41,815 nucleotides of DNA from an uncultured Prochlorococcus sp. (GTDB lineage: Bacteria > Cyanobacteriota > Cyanobacteriia > PCC-6307 > Cyanobiaceae), in assembly GCA_902560875.1 (NCBI GenBank), contig CACENO010000010.1, positions 1-41,815 of the forward strand, given 5' to 3'. The notes under the pieces are model-generated. The model saw only the letters and a list, made by a program, of their open reading frames with translations. It was not told the DNA's origin and did no database searches. Of the stretch, positions 18,664 to 27,831 are shown piece by piece (within the stretch, counting starts at the first letter, position 1; every line of letters begins with the position of its first letter). Made by a program: the position numbers and the translations under genes.

Positions 18664-19513
18664 GTTTGCGGTTTAACAAAGGACGAATCAACAAGAAAAG
18701 TCCAATTGTGATACCCAGCAAAATCCCAAGGCATTCATAACCATTCAGGTCCCCATATGGGGCATGAAGGATAACCAAGCCAAGGTCAAGAGGTCCGCTA
18801 TATGCGGCTCGTATGGGTTCTATTGCAAAGGTAAGGGGATTAAGCGCTGCAAGCCAGCCCAGCCAGCCAGGCATATAGGAAATCGGAGCCAAAGCCGTAC
18901 TTGCAAACAAAAGAGGAAGGTTAATAACAAAAATCACTGCTATAAGTTCAATATGACCAGGCAAAGCGAAAGCCATTCCAAGACTTAATGCCGTTACTGC
19001 AAAAACTAATATTAAAAGAGTTAGCGATACAAGCAGAATCCCTCCGGAGCCTGGCCATCCATATCCCAACAAAGCAGCTGTACCCATAATTGCAAAGCTT
19101 TGCAAAAGACTAATCACCGTGATGTAAATAACTGATGCGAAAACAATTGAACTGCGACTAATCAAAGGAGCAACTAAGAGACGGTTCAAAAATCCAAATT
19201 CGCGGTCAAACATTACTGGAAGTCCAGCATTAAGTGCTCCACTAAATGCTGTAAAAACAATTACTCCTGCCCCTAAGAATCGGCCGTAACTCAAGCCTCC
19301 AGGCAGAAAGCCATCTGGAGCATTGGAGAATAAAGCACCAAATAAAATGAGCCATATCAAAGGTTGAAGAATACCTGCAATCAAAGTAGATGGGCGCCTT
19401 ATTAATTGTATAAAAAGCCGCAAAGTTAAAGCCTTGATTTCCTGAATTAAATTTGAGATATTGTCATCGTCTATCGAGGTAGAAAGAGAAAGGTCTACTG
19501 AATTAGTTTTCAT
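18656..19513 (-). CDS. ABC-2 type exporter permease
   Basis: The 285-aa protein has about six membrane segments in the ABC-2 arrangement, with an N-terminal cytosolic helix (IQEIKALTLRLFIQLIRRPS), the long extracytoplasmic loop after the first helix (LFSNAPDGFLPGGLSYGRFL), and the family block FDREFGFLNRLLVAPLISRS. It also shows the ABC-2 signature region near residues 190-235 (LPLLFASTALAPISYMPGWL, then ALNPLTFAIEPIRA). It is the membrane partner of the ATPase encoded 49 bp upstream; exporters of this DrrAB/NatAB type move lipids, drugs or polysaccharides outward. The substrate is unknown. Its stop overlaps the start of the following unknown gene by 8 bp. Confidence 0.88.
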   Translation of the reverse strand: MKTNSVDLSLSTSIDDDNISNLIQEIKALTLRLFIQLIRRPSTLIAGILQPLIWLILFGALFSNAPDGFLPGGLSYGRFLGAGVIVFTAFSGALNAGLPVMFDREFGFLNRLLVAPLISRSSIVFASVIYITVISLLQSFAIMGTAALLGYGWPGSGGILLVSLTLLILVFAVTALSLGMAFALPGHIELIAVIFVINLPLLFASTALAPISYMPGWLGWLAALNPLTFAIEPIRAAYSGPLDLGLVILHAPYGDLNGYECLGILLGITIGLFLLIRPLLNRKLA

Positions 19514-19562
19514 TTAAAGAAAGTTCAAAAAATTAATTTTGAGAATAGAAGGCTGGAAGGCA

Positions 19563-20576
19563 TTACCTCATGGACTGTTTTGTTTCAAGTTTCACATCTC
19601 TTTTCCCTGCAACTGCCAATTCCGCATCCATAAGAGTTCTACCAGTGGCCTGCAAATAAACATCATCTAAACTAGGTTTACTCTGAGTAAGAGAAAAAAT
19701 ATAAACCTCATCCTTGTCTAATTCCTCTCTTATCCGCGTCAAGGCACCCTCATCATCAACTACGAGATTTAAAGAGAAACCCTGCGCACGATTAACAACA
19801 ACTTGACGAACACCTTCAACTTTTTTTAGCAATCTCCTTACCTTCTCCGACTCTTCAGTAGTACTAAATTCTCGCACCCTAAGAGTAACTCGGTCGCCAC
19901 CAAGTTCATTCTTTAATTTTTCAGGTGTTCCTTCAGCAATTACACGCCCTTGATCAAGAATCGCTATCTGATCTGAAAGTGCTTCTACCTCCTCAAGGTA
20001 ATGACTACTCAAAAGGACTGTGACTCCTTCAGACCTGAGCTCTTTCAATATCTGCCATACTGCTGAACGACTTTCTATGTCCAAACCAACTGTAGGTTCA
20101 TCCAAAACCAACAATTTTGGCTTGTGCAATAACCCAGATGCAAGATCAAGTCTTCTGCGCATACCTCCGGAATAGGTTCCACATCTTCTATTTATCCAAG
20201 AACTCATCTCAAGCCTCTCGACCAACTCATTGATTCTTATTTCACGATCTTTAACAGGTAAATGATATATATCTCCCTGTAATTGAAGTAACTCCCTTCC
20301 GGTAAGGATTTTATCAACAGCCACCTCCTGTGCAACATAACCAAGTTTGCGACGAGCCGCTCGAGGGTCTTTTAAAACATCAATTCCTGAGAAGATAACT
20401 TCGCCAGAATCTGGAGCCAAAAGAGTACAAAGTATTCTTAGTGTCGTTGTTTTTCCTGCACCATTTGGCCCAAGGAGTCCATATAAAGAACCTTCTGGAA
20501 CACAAAGTGTTAATCCATTAAGGGCCTGAACTGTCCCATAGGATTTAACCAGCTCATGAAGTTCAATCACATGCAT
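19563..20576 (-). CDS. ABC exporter ATP-binding protein (DrrA/CcmA type)
   Basis: The 337-aa ATPase has Walker A LLGPNGAGKTTTLRIL near residue 33, Q-loop LGYVAQEVAVD, signature YSGGMRRRLDLASGLL near 138, Walker B KLLVLDEPTVGLD near 158, and switch histidine in LLSSHYLEEVE. A C-terminal domain of about 100 residues follows, as in DrrA-like exporters. I take the ATG at 20576 rather than the preceding TTG. It pairs with the ABC-2 permease downstream. Upstream, after a gap of 90 bp, is ctaB, so the exporter may share a transcript with the heme A genes. Confidence 0.9.
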   Translation of the reverse strand: MHVIELHELVKSYGTVQALNGLTLCVPEGSLYGLLGPNGAGKTTTLRILCTLLAPDSGEVIFSGIDVLKDPRAARRKLGYVAQEVAVDKILTGRELLQLQGDIYHLPVKDREIRINELVERLEMSSWINRRCGTYSGGMRRRLDLASGLLHKPKLLVLDEPTVGLDIESRSAVWQILKELRSEGVTVLLSSHYLEEVEALSDQIAILDQGRVIAEGTPEKLKNELGGDRVTLRVREFSTTEESEKVRRLLKKVEGVRQVVVNRAQGFSLNLVVDDEGALTRIREELDKDEVYIFSLTQSKPSLDDVYLQATGRTLMDAELAVAGKRDVKLETKQSMR

Positions 20577-20666
20577 CAAGAATAAAAATCTTCTTCAATG
20601 AATAATTAAGAATTTAAATGGCCAAAATAAATTCAAAGGTCAGATTAAGGAGTCTAAATACTTTTT

Positions 20667-21668
20667 CTAGGTAATAAACCAGGAATTTTTCATTTGACTT
20701 AGCAATTGAACGCCCTGAATATCAAACTCAGCAGAAATTGGAAGCCGACTAATAACAAGCAAAAGGCATATTCCAAACATATATAAGATGGACCAACGAA
20801 ATAGGCCTTTGGCACTATCAAGACTCTCTGGTGCTGCTCCTAACCTGGTTATCATTTGAACAAGCCTTGCATTAAAAGGCACCAAAAGGAGTGCATATAA
20901 CAGACCCCCCTCTGGCAAAGCCCAGACACCAAACAAGCTCATAAAGACTGTGCCCCATCCATAACGAGTGATAGCCTTCGCAGTGACAGTAGCTCCCTTC
21001 ACTACAGGCAGCATTGGTATGCCGACTGATTTGTAGTCATCCTTTAACATTAAGGCGAGGGCCCAAAAATGGGCTGGGGTCCAGACCATTACAAGAGAAA
21101 ACAGCCACCATCCACTAAGTCCAACATGACCTGTTGCCGCTGCTGCTCCAACTAAAGGGGGTATGGCTCCAGCAACTCCACCAATAACAATGTTTTTAGG
21201 AGTACGAGGTTTCAAGAAAGCTGTATATAGCAATACATAGCTGCACAATCCAAGTAATGAAAGTCCAGCAGCTAAGCAATTCACACCACTAACTAGAAGA
21301 AATGCCGATATCAACGTGCAAGAAATAGCACCAGTAAAAACTGCTATTGGAGAAAGACGTCCAGAGGGTAATGCCCTACTGCTAGTACGTTGCATTCGAC
21401 CATCTAGATCTTGTTCCCACAAACAATTAAGAGCTCCAGCTGCTGCTGCTGCAAGTGCTCCACCAGCAAGAGTGCATGCCAGCCTCGAAGAAGGCAAAGG
21501 CCATCCTTCACTTAAAGCCATACCTCCAAGTGTTGTTGCTAAGAGAAGAGGGATCAACCTAGGCTTGGCAACTTCCAACCATGCAGGCAGTTTGATTTTC
21601 TTGCGAGAAGGAACTAAATGCTCCCTCCTTAGCTCACTCGAAATCATCTCAGGTGTTGAACTAACCAT
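20667..21668 (-). CDS. ctaB: Protoheme IX farnesyltransferase
   Basis: CtaB (CyoE) converts heme B to heme O by adding a farnesyl chain; CtaA then makes heme A for cytochrome aa3. The 333-aa UbiA-fold protein has the first Asp-rich motif [20 protein letters not shown] near residue 85 and the second region [19 protein letters not shown] near 205, with about nine hydrophobic segments. Its ATG at 21668 overlaps the end of ctaA by 8 bp, so the two are translationally coupled. The oxidase subunit genes lie just beyond ctaA on the opposite strand. Confidence 0.94.
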   Translation of the reverse strand: MVSSTPEMISSELRREHLVPSRKKIKLPAWLEVAKPRLIPLLLATTLGGMALSEGWPLPSSRLACTLAGGALAAAAAGALNCLWEQDLDGRMQRTSSRALPSGRLSPIAVFTGAISCTLISAFLLVSGVNCLAAGLSLLGLCSYVLLYTAFLKPRTPKNIVIGGVAGAIPPLVGAAAATGHVGLSGWWLFSLVMVWTPAHFWALALMLKDDYKSVGIPMLPVVKGATVTAKAITRYGWGTVFMSLFGVWALPEGGLLYALLLVPFNARLVQMITRLGAAPESLDSAKGLFRWSILYMFGICLLLVISRLPISAEFDIQGVQLLSQMKNSWFIT

Positions 21669-22611
21669 GGCAAGGTTCGAGAAGTGATTTGTCAGAAAGT
21701 GAAGTCAGTTTTACTGCTTTTTCTTGTGGACGACGAAAACTTAAAGCCGCCAAGAAAGCAACCAATAATGTCGCAATCAACTGATGTGCAATCGTTAAAA
21801 TAGGTTGATTCAAAGCAAATTGAACAGTAAGCACACCAAGGGTAATCTGGATACTTAAAAGGAAAGAAATAACCATCAAGAAAGGCCATTGAGTTCTAGA
21901 CCAACCCCCAACCATTAAGGAAGTAATCACAAACATGAAAACGCAAATAGCAACAAGCATTGAAGAGTTTCTGTGTAATCCCAGCAATTGACAAGCTTCT
22001 CCTTGACTTAAACATCTTTGAGCAGACCAGGTTGTAGCCATTCGGCCCCCAAGGATGCATTGTCCAAGAACAGCACTAAGTGTCCCCCCACCCATAACTC
22101 TCCACCAAATAGGTGCGTCAAAGCCATTAGGCATAAGCAATCGTTGGGTTATCGCACTCATTGCGGCAACAAGCACCAAAGCTAACCCCAAATGACCAGT
22201 GACAACAGTTGATGGCAAAAGTTGTACAACAGTCAATGCGCCTAAAGAGGCTTGCAAAACAACAACAATAACAACAAATAAGTAAGCCCATGGGATCCAT
22301 TTAGGCAATTTTGATTGCCAAATTAAAGACAATCCAAATTGAACAACCAAAGCAATTCCAATCAAGAATGCATCCAAGCGATGGAACCATTCAAGGAAAA
22401 CTTGGACATTCATTTGTCGACCTGGCAAAAAGGATCCGAAACACAGAGGCCAGTCAGGACATGCCAGCCCAGCTTCCATAACTCTTGTTGCACCGCCTAC
22501 AACGATTAAAGCGATCAGAGCAACTACAAGATGAGCTGCTAATTGTGCCAAGCGCCATTGAAAGGTCGATGGGGACGTTGAGTTCAAAAGACCAAAAGCC
22601 CTTAAAAGCAA
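21661..22611 (-). CDS. ctaA: Heme A synthase
   Basis: CtaA oxidises the C8 methyl of heme O to a formyl group, giving heme A. The 316-aa protein has about eight membrane segments, the conserved [20 protein letters not shown] block with its cysteine pair near residues 50-58, the EWFHRLDAF histidine motif, and a second cysteine pair around 185-200 ([15 protein letters not shown]). The only plausible initiator is a TTG at 22611: no ATG or GTG lies upstream in frame before a stop, and the next Met is past the conserved region. It is the first gene of the leftward unit and is divergent from ctaC with 240 bp between starts. Confidence 0.93.
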   Translation of the reverse strand: MLLRAFGLLNSTSPSTFQWRLAQLAAHLVVALIALIVVGGATRVMEAGLACPDWPLCFGSFLPGRQMNVQVFLEWFHRLDAFLIGIALVVQFGLSLIWQSKLPKWIPWAYLFVVIVVVLQASLGALTVVQLLPSTVVTGHLGLALVLVAAMSAITQRLLMPNGFDAPIWWRVMGGGTLSAVLGQCILGGRMATTWSAQRCLSQGEACQLLGLHRNSSMLVAICVFMFVITSLMVGGWSRTQWPFLMVISFLLSIQITLGVLTVQFALNQPILTIAHQLIATLLVAFLAALSFRRPQEKAVKLTSLSDKSLLEPCHG

Positions 22612-22851
22612 GTTGCAGTTAATGAAAGTTAGCGATCAAATGAATCACGTCACCTTGTTATTGACCTCTTCAACACAATAAAAGGCTTATAAGTCTCTCA
22701 TCCCTGACATAATTACTTGAAAATCCCCCTTAAAGGTGCTCAAAAGCACTTTCTTTCATAAATCAATCTTTAACTTCATTTCTGCTTAATAATCTCTAGA
22801 TGCGCAGAAAGGTTGATCACAATAACCTACAAAATATTCGCGTCATAAATT

Positions 22852-23679
22852 TTGCCGAAATCCTCGGCCCCTCTAATAATCGGACTAATCATTGCCCTGG
22901 TTGTTGGGGGCATTTTAATTGGAGAAAACATCAACCTCCTCCCAGTTGATGCAAGTTCCAATGCAACCGTCTACGACGAGTTATTTAAAGTTTTGTTCAG
23001 TATTGGGACGATCCTATTCTTGGGAATTGTTGGGCTGGTTATTTATAGTTTGATTAGATTTCGAAGAAAGCCTGGACAAATCGGGGATGGGTTGGCAATA
23101 GAGGATAATTTACCTCTTGAAATTTTCTGGACTGCTGTTCCTACAATCGTTATTTTATTTGTTGGCTTATATAGCTACGACATATACGACCGGATGGGAG
23201 GCATGCAATCTCTTCAACATGCCAATCATAATAGTCAACAAATGGCAGCAAATCAAAGGATTTGGGGCGGTATTGGCTCAGGTTCAATTAGCGCCAATAA
23301 TATGGAAGGCAAAGTAGGTGCACTACCAGTAGAAGTGACAGCAATGCAATTTGCTTTTCTTTTTCATTATCCCAAAGGAGATATTCTGACTGGAGAACTT
23401 CATGTCCCAGTCGGAGAACCGGTGAGCTTAAGGATGGAGTCAAAAGATGTGATTCATGCATTCTGGGTTCCTGAATTTCGAATAAAGCAAGATGTGATTC
23501 CTGGGCAACCAACAATTTTAAATTTCACACCTACCAAACCAGGACGTTATCCAATCATTTGTGCAGAACTATGCGGTCCTTATCATGGCGGAATGCGCTC
23601 GACAGTAGTGGTTGAAGAATCAAATGACTACCAAACTTGGTTCGAAAAAAATTCAAAAGACATCACTACACAAACATGA
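22852..23679 (+). CDS. ctaC: Cytochrome c oxidase subunit II
   Basis: CtaC binds the CuA centre that accepts electrons from cytochrome c. The 275-aa protein has an N-terminal anchor or signal helix, a second membrane helix near residues 45-65 (VLFSIGTILFLGIVGLVIYS), a third at about 90-105, and a periplasmic or lumenal cupredoxin domain. CuA ligands are visible in VIHAFWVPEFRIKQD (His) and CAELCGPYHGGM (two Cys, His, Met). An in-frame TAA at 22846 leaves TTG at 22852 as the start, apart from a rarer ATT. The ctaD ATG overlaps its stop (ATGA). The 240 bp upstream hold the promoter for both ctaC and the divergent ctaA; I see no further element there. Confidence 0.95.
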   Translation: MPKSSAPLIIGLIIALVVGGILIGENINLLPVDASSNATVYDELFKVLFSIGTILFLGIVGLVIYSLIRFRRKPGQIGDGLAIEDNLPLEIFWTAVPTIVILFVGLYSYDIYDRMGGMQSLQHANHNSQQMAANQRIWGGIGSGSISANNMEGKVGALPVEVTAMQFAFLFHYPKGDILTGELHVPVGEPVSLRMESKDVIHAFWVPEFRIKQDVIPGQPTILNFTPTKPGRYPIICAELCGPYHGGMRSTVVVEESNDYQTWFEKNSKDITTQT

Positions 23680-25337
23680 CTATTTCAATCCCTCCTGTAA
23701 ACGAAGGTGATTCAATCAAACTTCAGCCAAAAGGATTTTTGCGTTACTTTAGTTTTAGTTTAGACCACAAAGTAATTGGTCTACAGTATTTAGTTTGTGG
23801 GTTCTTATTTTATCTAATTGGTGGAGTTTTAGCTGGTGCAATAAGAATTGAATTAACAAGTCCTATCTCAGACTTTATGGCGAGAGATGTATACAACCAG
23901 GTATTAACTCTTCATGGAACAATAATGATATTTCTATGGATTGTGCCTGTTGTAAATGGAGCTTTTGGAAATTATCTAATACCTTTCTATGTAGGAGCAA
24001 GAGACATGGCTTTTCCACGTCTTAATGCAGTTGCTTTTTGGATGATCCCTCCAGCTGGGCTTCTATTAATCAGTAGTTATTTCATAAATGGTGCCGCCGA
24101 GTCAGGTTGGACTGCGTATCCACCACTTAGTATCACTACTCCTGCAGCTGGGCAACTTATTTGGATTTTTAGTGTATTACTTTTAGGTGGAAGTTCTATC
24201 TTTGGTGGCATAAATTTTATCGCAACCATTCTCAAATTAAGAAGGCCTGGGTTACGCCTAATGAATTTACCTATGTACTGTTGGGCGATGTTAGGGACCA
24301 GTATTTTAGTTGTTTTATCCACCCCAGTACTTGCGGGAACCTTGGTTTTATTAAGCTTTGATATCGTTGCGCATACAGGATTCTTTAACCCCGCACTCGG
24401 AGGCAATGTAGTCGTCTACCAACATTTATTTTGGTTTTATTCTCACCCAGCTGTCTACATCATGGTCTTACCAGCATTTGGTTTGGTAAGTGAAATTCTT
24501 CCTGTTCATTGTAGAAAGCCACTGTTTGGCTACACCACAATGGTTTACTCAATAATGGCAATTGTAGTTCTTGGCTTTGTTGTATGGGCACATCATATGT
24601 TTACAAGTGGAACTCCTCCCTGGATGCGCTTGTTTTTTACAATTGCGACTTCGTTTATTGCAGTGCCAACTGGAATAAAATTTTTTAACTGGGTCGCAAC
24701 ACTTTGGGGTGGGCGAATCTCTTTAAATAGTGCTGTACTTTTCTCTTGTGGTTTTATTATAAATTTTGTACTTGGCGGAATAACGGGAGTAGCCCTGGCT
24801 CAAGTTCCCTTTGATATTCATGTGCACGATACCTATTTTGTAGTTGCTCACTTCCATTACATAGTCTATGGAGGTTCAGTTTTCGTAATCTTTTCGTCTA
24901 TATATCACTGGTATCCAAAATTTACTGGAAAATTGTTGAATGAAAATCTCGGTAGAATTCATTTCTTATTAACCTTTATAGGTTTCAACCTATGTTTTGC
25001 CCCTCAACATTGGCTAGGTCTTAACGGAATGCCTAGACGAGTTGCAGAATATGATCCTCAATTTACTTTGGTAAACCAAATAAGTAGTGCTGGCGCTTTG
25101 TTAATGGCCATTAGTACATTACCTTTCTTATGGAATGTGTTCTATAGCGCTTTCAAAGGAACTATTGCAGGAGACAACCCCTGGCAAGCTCTAACACCTG
25201 AATGGCTAACAAGCTCTCCTCCTCCTATCGAGAACTGGGAAGGCTCAGCCCCTCTAGTAACTAAACCATACGGATATGGACTTGATCCCAAAGCTATAAA
25301 AAATGAATCAACGGAAAATATTGAGGAGGAGATCTGA
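23676..25337 (+). CDS. ctaD: Cytochrome c oxidase subunit I
   Basis: CtaD is the catalytic subunit with heme a and the heme a3-CuB centre. The 553-aa protein has twelve membrane segments and all diagnostic ligands: the low-spin heme histidine in LTLHGTIMIF, HPAVYIMVLPAFG with the CuB His and the cross-linked Tyr, the HH pair in VWAHHMFTSG, and VHDTYFVVAHFHYIVYGG with the heme a3 and heme a histidines. The ATG at 23676 gives MTISIPPVNEGDS; a longer frame from 23637 only reads through the end of ctaC. ctaE follows after 3 bp, so ctaCDE is a tight operon for the aa3-type terminal oxidase. Confidence 0.97.
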   Translation: MTISIPPVNEGDSIKLQPKGFLRYFSFSLDHKVIGLQYLVCGFLFYLIGGVLAGAIRIELTSPISDFMARDVYNQVLTLHGTIMIFLWIVPVVNGAFGNYLIPFYVGARDMAFPRLNAVAFWMIPPAGLLLISSYFINGAAESGWTAYPPLSITTPAAGQLIWIFSVLLLGGSSIFGGINFIATILKLRRPGLRLMNLPMYCWAMLGTSILVVLSTPVLAGTLVLLSFDIVAHTGFFNPALGGNVVVYQHLFWFYSHPAVYIMVLPAFGLVSEILPVHCRKPLFGYTTMVYSIMAIVVLGFVVWAHHMFTSGTPPWMRLFFTIATSFIAVPTGIKFFNWVATLWGGRISLNSAVLFSCGFIINFVLGGITGVALAQVPFDIHVHDTYFVVAHFHYIVYGGSVFVIFSSIYHWYPKFTGKLLNENLGRIHFLLTFIGFNLCFAPQHWLGLNGMPRRVAEYDPQFTLVNQISSAGALLMAISTLPFLWNVFYSAFKGTIAGDNPWQALTPEWLTSSPPPIENWEGSAPLVTKPYGYGLDPKAIKNESTENIEEEI

Positions 25338-25340
25338 GCC

Positions 25341-25952
25341 ATGACAATTCTTACCCAAAGCAGTGATTCCAAGCCTGAAGTCCAAACGAATCAAGAAGAA
25401 GAAGAAGAACATGGTGACCACAGAATGTTTGGATTGGCAACATTTCTTGTTGCAGATGGAATGACTTTTGCTGGTTTCTTCGCCGCTTATTTGACTTACA
25501 AAGCAGTTAATCCATTGCTTCCTGACTCGATATACGAACTAGAGCTGGCTCTTCCAGCACTTAATACAATCTTGCTACTTGTCAGCAGTGCAACTTTTCA
25601 TCGTGCAGGACAAGCTCTTAAAAGAAACGATTCAAAAATTTGCCAGCGGTGGTTACTGCTTACAGCAGGCCTAGGACTGGCTTTCTTGGCTAGCCAAATG
25701 GTCGAATATTTCACTCTTCCCTTTGGGCTTACGGACAACGTTTATGCAAGTACTTTTTATGCCCTCACTGGCTTTCACGGACTGCACGTAAGCCTAGGCG
25801 CAATAATGATTTCAATAGTTTGCTGGCAGGCACGTTCGCCTAACGGACGAATAACAAACAAAAACACTTTCCCTTTAGAAGCCGCAGAGCTCTACTGGCA
25901 CTTTGTTGACGGTATTTGGGTCATTTTATTTATCATCCTCTACCTCCTTTGA
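25341..25952 (+). CDS. ctaE: Cytochrome c oxidase subunit III
   Basis: The 203-aa protein has five hydrophobic segments, short for the family and typical of cyanobacteria. Recognisable blocks are MFGLATFLVADGMTFAGFFA near residue 30, LALPALNTILLLVSSATFHR near 70, YALTGFHGLHVSLGAIMISI near 140, and AAELYWHFVDGIWVILFIIL at the end. Subunit III stabilises subunit I and its proton uptake. A GGAGGAG tract 10-16 bases upstream is a good ribosome-binding site. It closes the ctaCDE operon; cyAbrB follows after 94 bp. Confidence 0.95.
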   Translation: MTILTQSSDSKPEVQTNQEEEEEHGDHRMFGLATFLVADGMTFAGFFAAYLTYKAVNPLLPDSIYELELALPALNTILLLVSSATFHRAGQALKRNDSKICQRWLLLTAGLGLAFLASQMVEYFTLPFGLTDNVYASTFYALTGFHGLHVSLGAIMISIVCWQARSPNGRITNKNTFPLEAAELYWHFVDGIWVILFIILYLL

Positions 25953-26046
25953 TTTAGTAAATCTTGATACTTATAGAACGAGTTTCAAACATTTCCTTGC
26001 CACAATTAAAGTTTCTAGGCAGAATTAATACAATTAATACTCGCAA

Positions 26047-26403
26047 ATGCTGGTCGGAAAAGAACTCCTCGATAAGGCTAGATCCCTAAGCAATCGGCCC
26101 GAGGATGAAATTGCTAAAGGTTGTGGGTATGTAGGACCAAGCGGAAGGGTTCTACGAAAAAGCTTTTACAAGGCACTGGTAGAAGCAAAAGGCTACAAGC
26201 TACGCACAACAAACCGTCCTGGGACTAGATCTTCGCGAGGACGTCAAGCAGAATTTAGAACCAGAGTTCATGGGAATGGGAACCTTTTAATAGGTCATGC
26301 TTATACCAAAAAACTTGGTCTTGAACCAGGCCAAGAATTCAGAATAGAAATCCGTAGAGATTCTGGTTCTATTTGGTTGCTACCGCTTGAAAACAAAAAT
26401 TAG
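26047..26403 (+). CDS. Cyanobacterial AbrB-family regulator (cyAbrB)
   Basis: The 118-aa protein belongs to the cyanobacteria-specific AbrB group: N-terminal EIAKGCGYVGPSGRVLRKSF at about residues 21-40, a basic linker TTNRPGTRSSRGRQAEFRTR, then LLIGHAYTKKLGLEPGQEFRIE, where the swapped-hairpin DNA-binding fold is C-terminal, the reverse of Bacillus AbrB. These factors bind many promoters and link nitrogen, carbon and stress control in Synechocystis. Which genes it governs here is unknown. It stands between ctaE and a terminator-like hairpin, and has its own 94-bp upstream gap. Confidence 0.88.
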   Translation: MLVGKELLDKARSLSNRPEDEIAKGCGYVGPSGRVLRKSFYKALVEAKGYKLRTTNRPGTRSSRGRQAEFRTRVHGNGNLLIGHAYTKKLGLEPGQEFRIEIRRDSGSIWLLPLENKN

Positions 26404-26489
26404 GCTATGAGGGCTTTAAAAAACTAAAGAAGCTTCTCTAAAGAACTCCAGTGAGCTCTTCACTGAAAGGAGAGAGAATATTGTCCTTT

Positions 26490-26514
26490 TCAGCAGGAAA
26501 AAGCTGATTTTTTT
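26490..26514 (+). terminator. Possible terminator after cyAbrB
   Basis: TCAGC (26490-26494) pairs with GCTGA (26503-26507) across an 8-base A-rich loop, followed by seven T. The short stem makes it a weak factor-independent terminator, but its position after cyAbrB and before the convergent ribE fits. Confidence 0.45.
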
Positions 26515-26550
26515 GAATAGGTGTTTTAACCGACTAGACCATCAGATAGC

Positions 26551-27213
26551 TTAATTCCAACCATTATCAGCCAACCAGTCTTTAGTTATTGCCGGCAAAT
26601 TACTATTTTCTTCAAGTCCATCCCTTCCATTTCTCCTTAATAAAGCCTCTGCATATTTAGCCATTAAATCAGCCTCCAAATTCACTATCGAGCCAACCTT
26701 CAAGTATTTCAATGAAGTTATTTCCCATGTATGAGGGATTACTGCTATCCAAAAACTACTGCCATTACTTGAAAATCCTCCTATCGTGAGGCTTATTCCA
26801 TCAAGAGCAATACTTCCTTTCTCACAAATGTATCTACCAAATTGGCTATTTTTCCATTGAATTTCTAAACGCCAAGAATGAGAAACCTTCTGGACTGAAA
26901 TTACCTCTCCCAAGCCATCTACATGTCCACTGACCAAATGGCCAGCCAAACGATCCGAAAGTCTCAAAGCTGGCTCAAGATTTACATAACTACCAGTTTC
27001 GGCTTTACGTGCAAGAGTCGTACGATTCAAAGTTTCTTCACTAGTATCCGCGAAAAAACCATCTTTAAATAAATCTTTAACTGTCAGGCAGACTCCATCT
27101 ACAGCAACACTATCTCCTAGAGACAAAGAACATGTCAGTTCAGGAGCTGCTATTGCGAGACCTTTGTCTTGCCAACGTACTCGTCCAATCGAATGAATTA
27201 AACCAGTAAACAT
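26551..27213 (-). CDS. ribE: Riboflavin synthase, alpha subunit
   Basis: The enzyme dismutates two lumazines to riboflavin. Two lumazine-binding repeats are visible: MFTGLIHSIGRV with VAVDGVCLTVKDL and SGHVDGLGEV in the first half, and ICEKGSIALDGISLTIGG in the second. The family nearly always begins with MFTG, so I place the start at the ATG at 27213 (220 aa) rather than the in-frame ATG at 27246. A chemically usual length is 200-220 aa. It is divergent from the BFN-domain gene with a 60-bp gap. The symbol ribC is used for the same enzyme in some species. Confidence 0.95.
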   Translation of the reverse strand: MFTGLIHSIGRVRWQDKGLAIAAPELTCSLSLGDSVAVDGVCLTVKDLFKDGFFADTSEETLNRTTLARKAETGSYVNLEPALRLSDRLAGHLVSGHVDGLGEVISVQKVSHSWRLEIQWKNSQFGRYICEKGSIALDGISLTIGGFSSNGSSFWIAVIPHTWEITSLKYLKVGSIVNLEADLMAKYAEALLRRNGRDGLEENSNLPAITKDWLADNGWN

Positions 27214-27273
27214 GAAGCTTGCCCTGTCCTTAAATTCCTTAGCCATAATCGGACAAAAGGTGTTGGAGTAACA

Positions 27274-27831
27274 GTGGTAGAAATGACCGTGGCAGGACTA
27301 GCCATTGATGCTACTAACAGATCACCAATAATTTTGCTTAGAGATCCATCTGGACGAAGACAAGTGCCTATATGGGTTGATAATGCTCAAGCTCACAATA
27401 TTATGGCTGGTTTCCAACAATCTGATTCAAAAAGGCCATTAAGCCATGACTTAATGGTTTCACTTTTAAAAGCAGGCAATCTTCACCTAGAGCGAGTAAT
27501 TATTCATTCGATAGAAAGAGACACATTTCAAGCAATTCTAAAAATTCGGATTGACAACTCAAAAGATACTGATTCAAAGTCTGACTTATCATCATTTTTG
27601 GAAATCCATGCACTTCCAAGCGACGCGATTGCATTAGCAATCCGTTCCAAATGCACAATATGGATGTTAGAAAAAGTTTTTGCTGAAACTTCAATCCCAG
27701 TTGACGAAGAAGCAGACGCAGCAGATCAAGACAAATTTCGACGTTTTCTTGATGATGTCAGTCCTTCTGATCTTGTTAGGCATCTAAAAGAAAGTGATCA
27801 AAACAATGAAACATCCACAGACTTTCCCTAA
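27274..27831 (+). CDS. BFN-domain (bifunctional nuclease, DUF151) protein
   Basis: The 185-aa protein has the DUF151 block: IILLRDPSGRRQVPIWVDNA at about residues 19-38, SKRPLSHDLMVSLLKAG, ILKIRIDNS, and the acidic LPSDAIALAIRSKCTIWML near 125-143. Plant members of the family were shown to cut DNA and RNA; bacterial ones are mostly untested, and the cyanobacterial role is unknown. It starts with a GTG at 27274. The aldo/keto reductase gene begins inside its 3' end (26-38 bp overlap, depending on start), so the two are very likely co-expressed. Confidence 0.82.
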   Translation: MVEMTVAGLAIDATNRSPIILLRDPSGRRQVPIWVDNAQAHNIMAGFQQSDSKRPLSHDLMVSLLKAGNLHLERVIIHSIERDTFQAILKIRIDNSKDTDSKSDLSSFLEIHALPSDAIALAIRSKCTIWMLEKVFAETSIPVDEEADAADQDKFRRFLDDVSPSDLVRHLKESDQNNETSTDFP

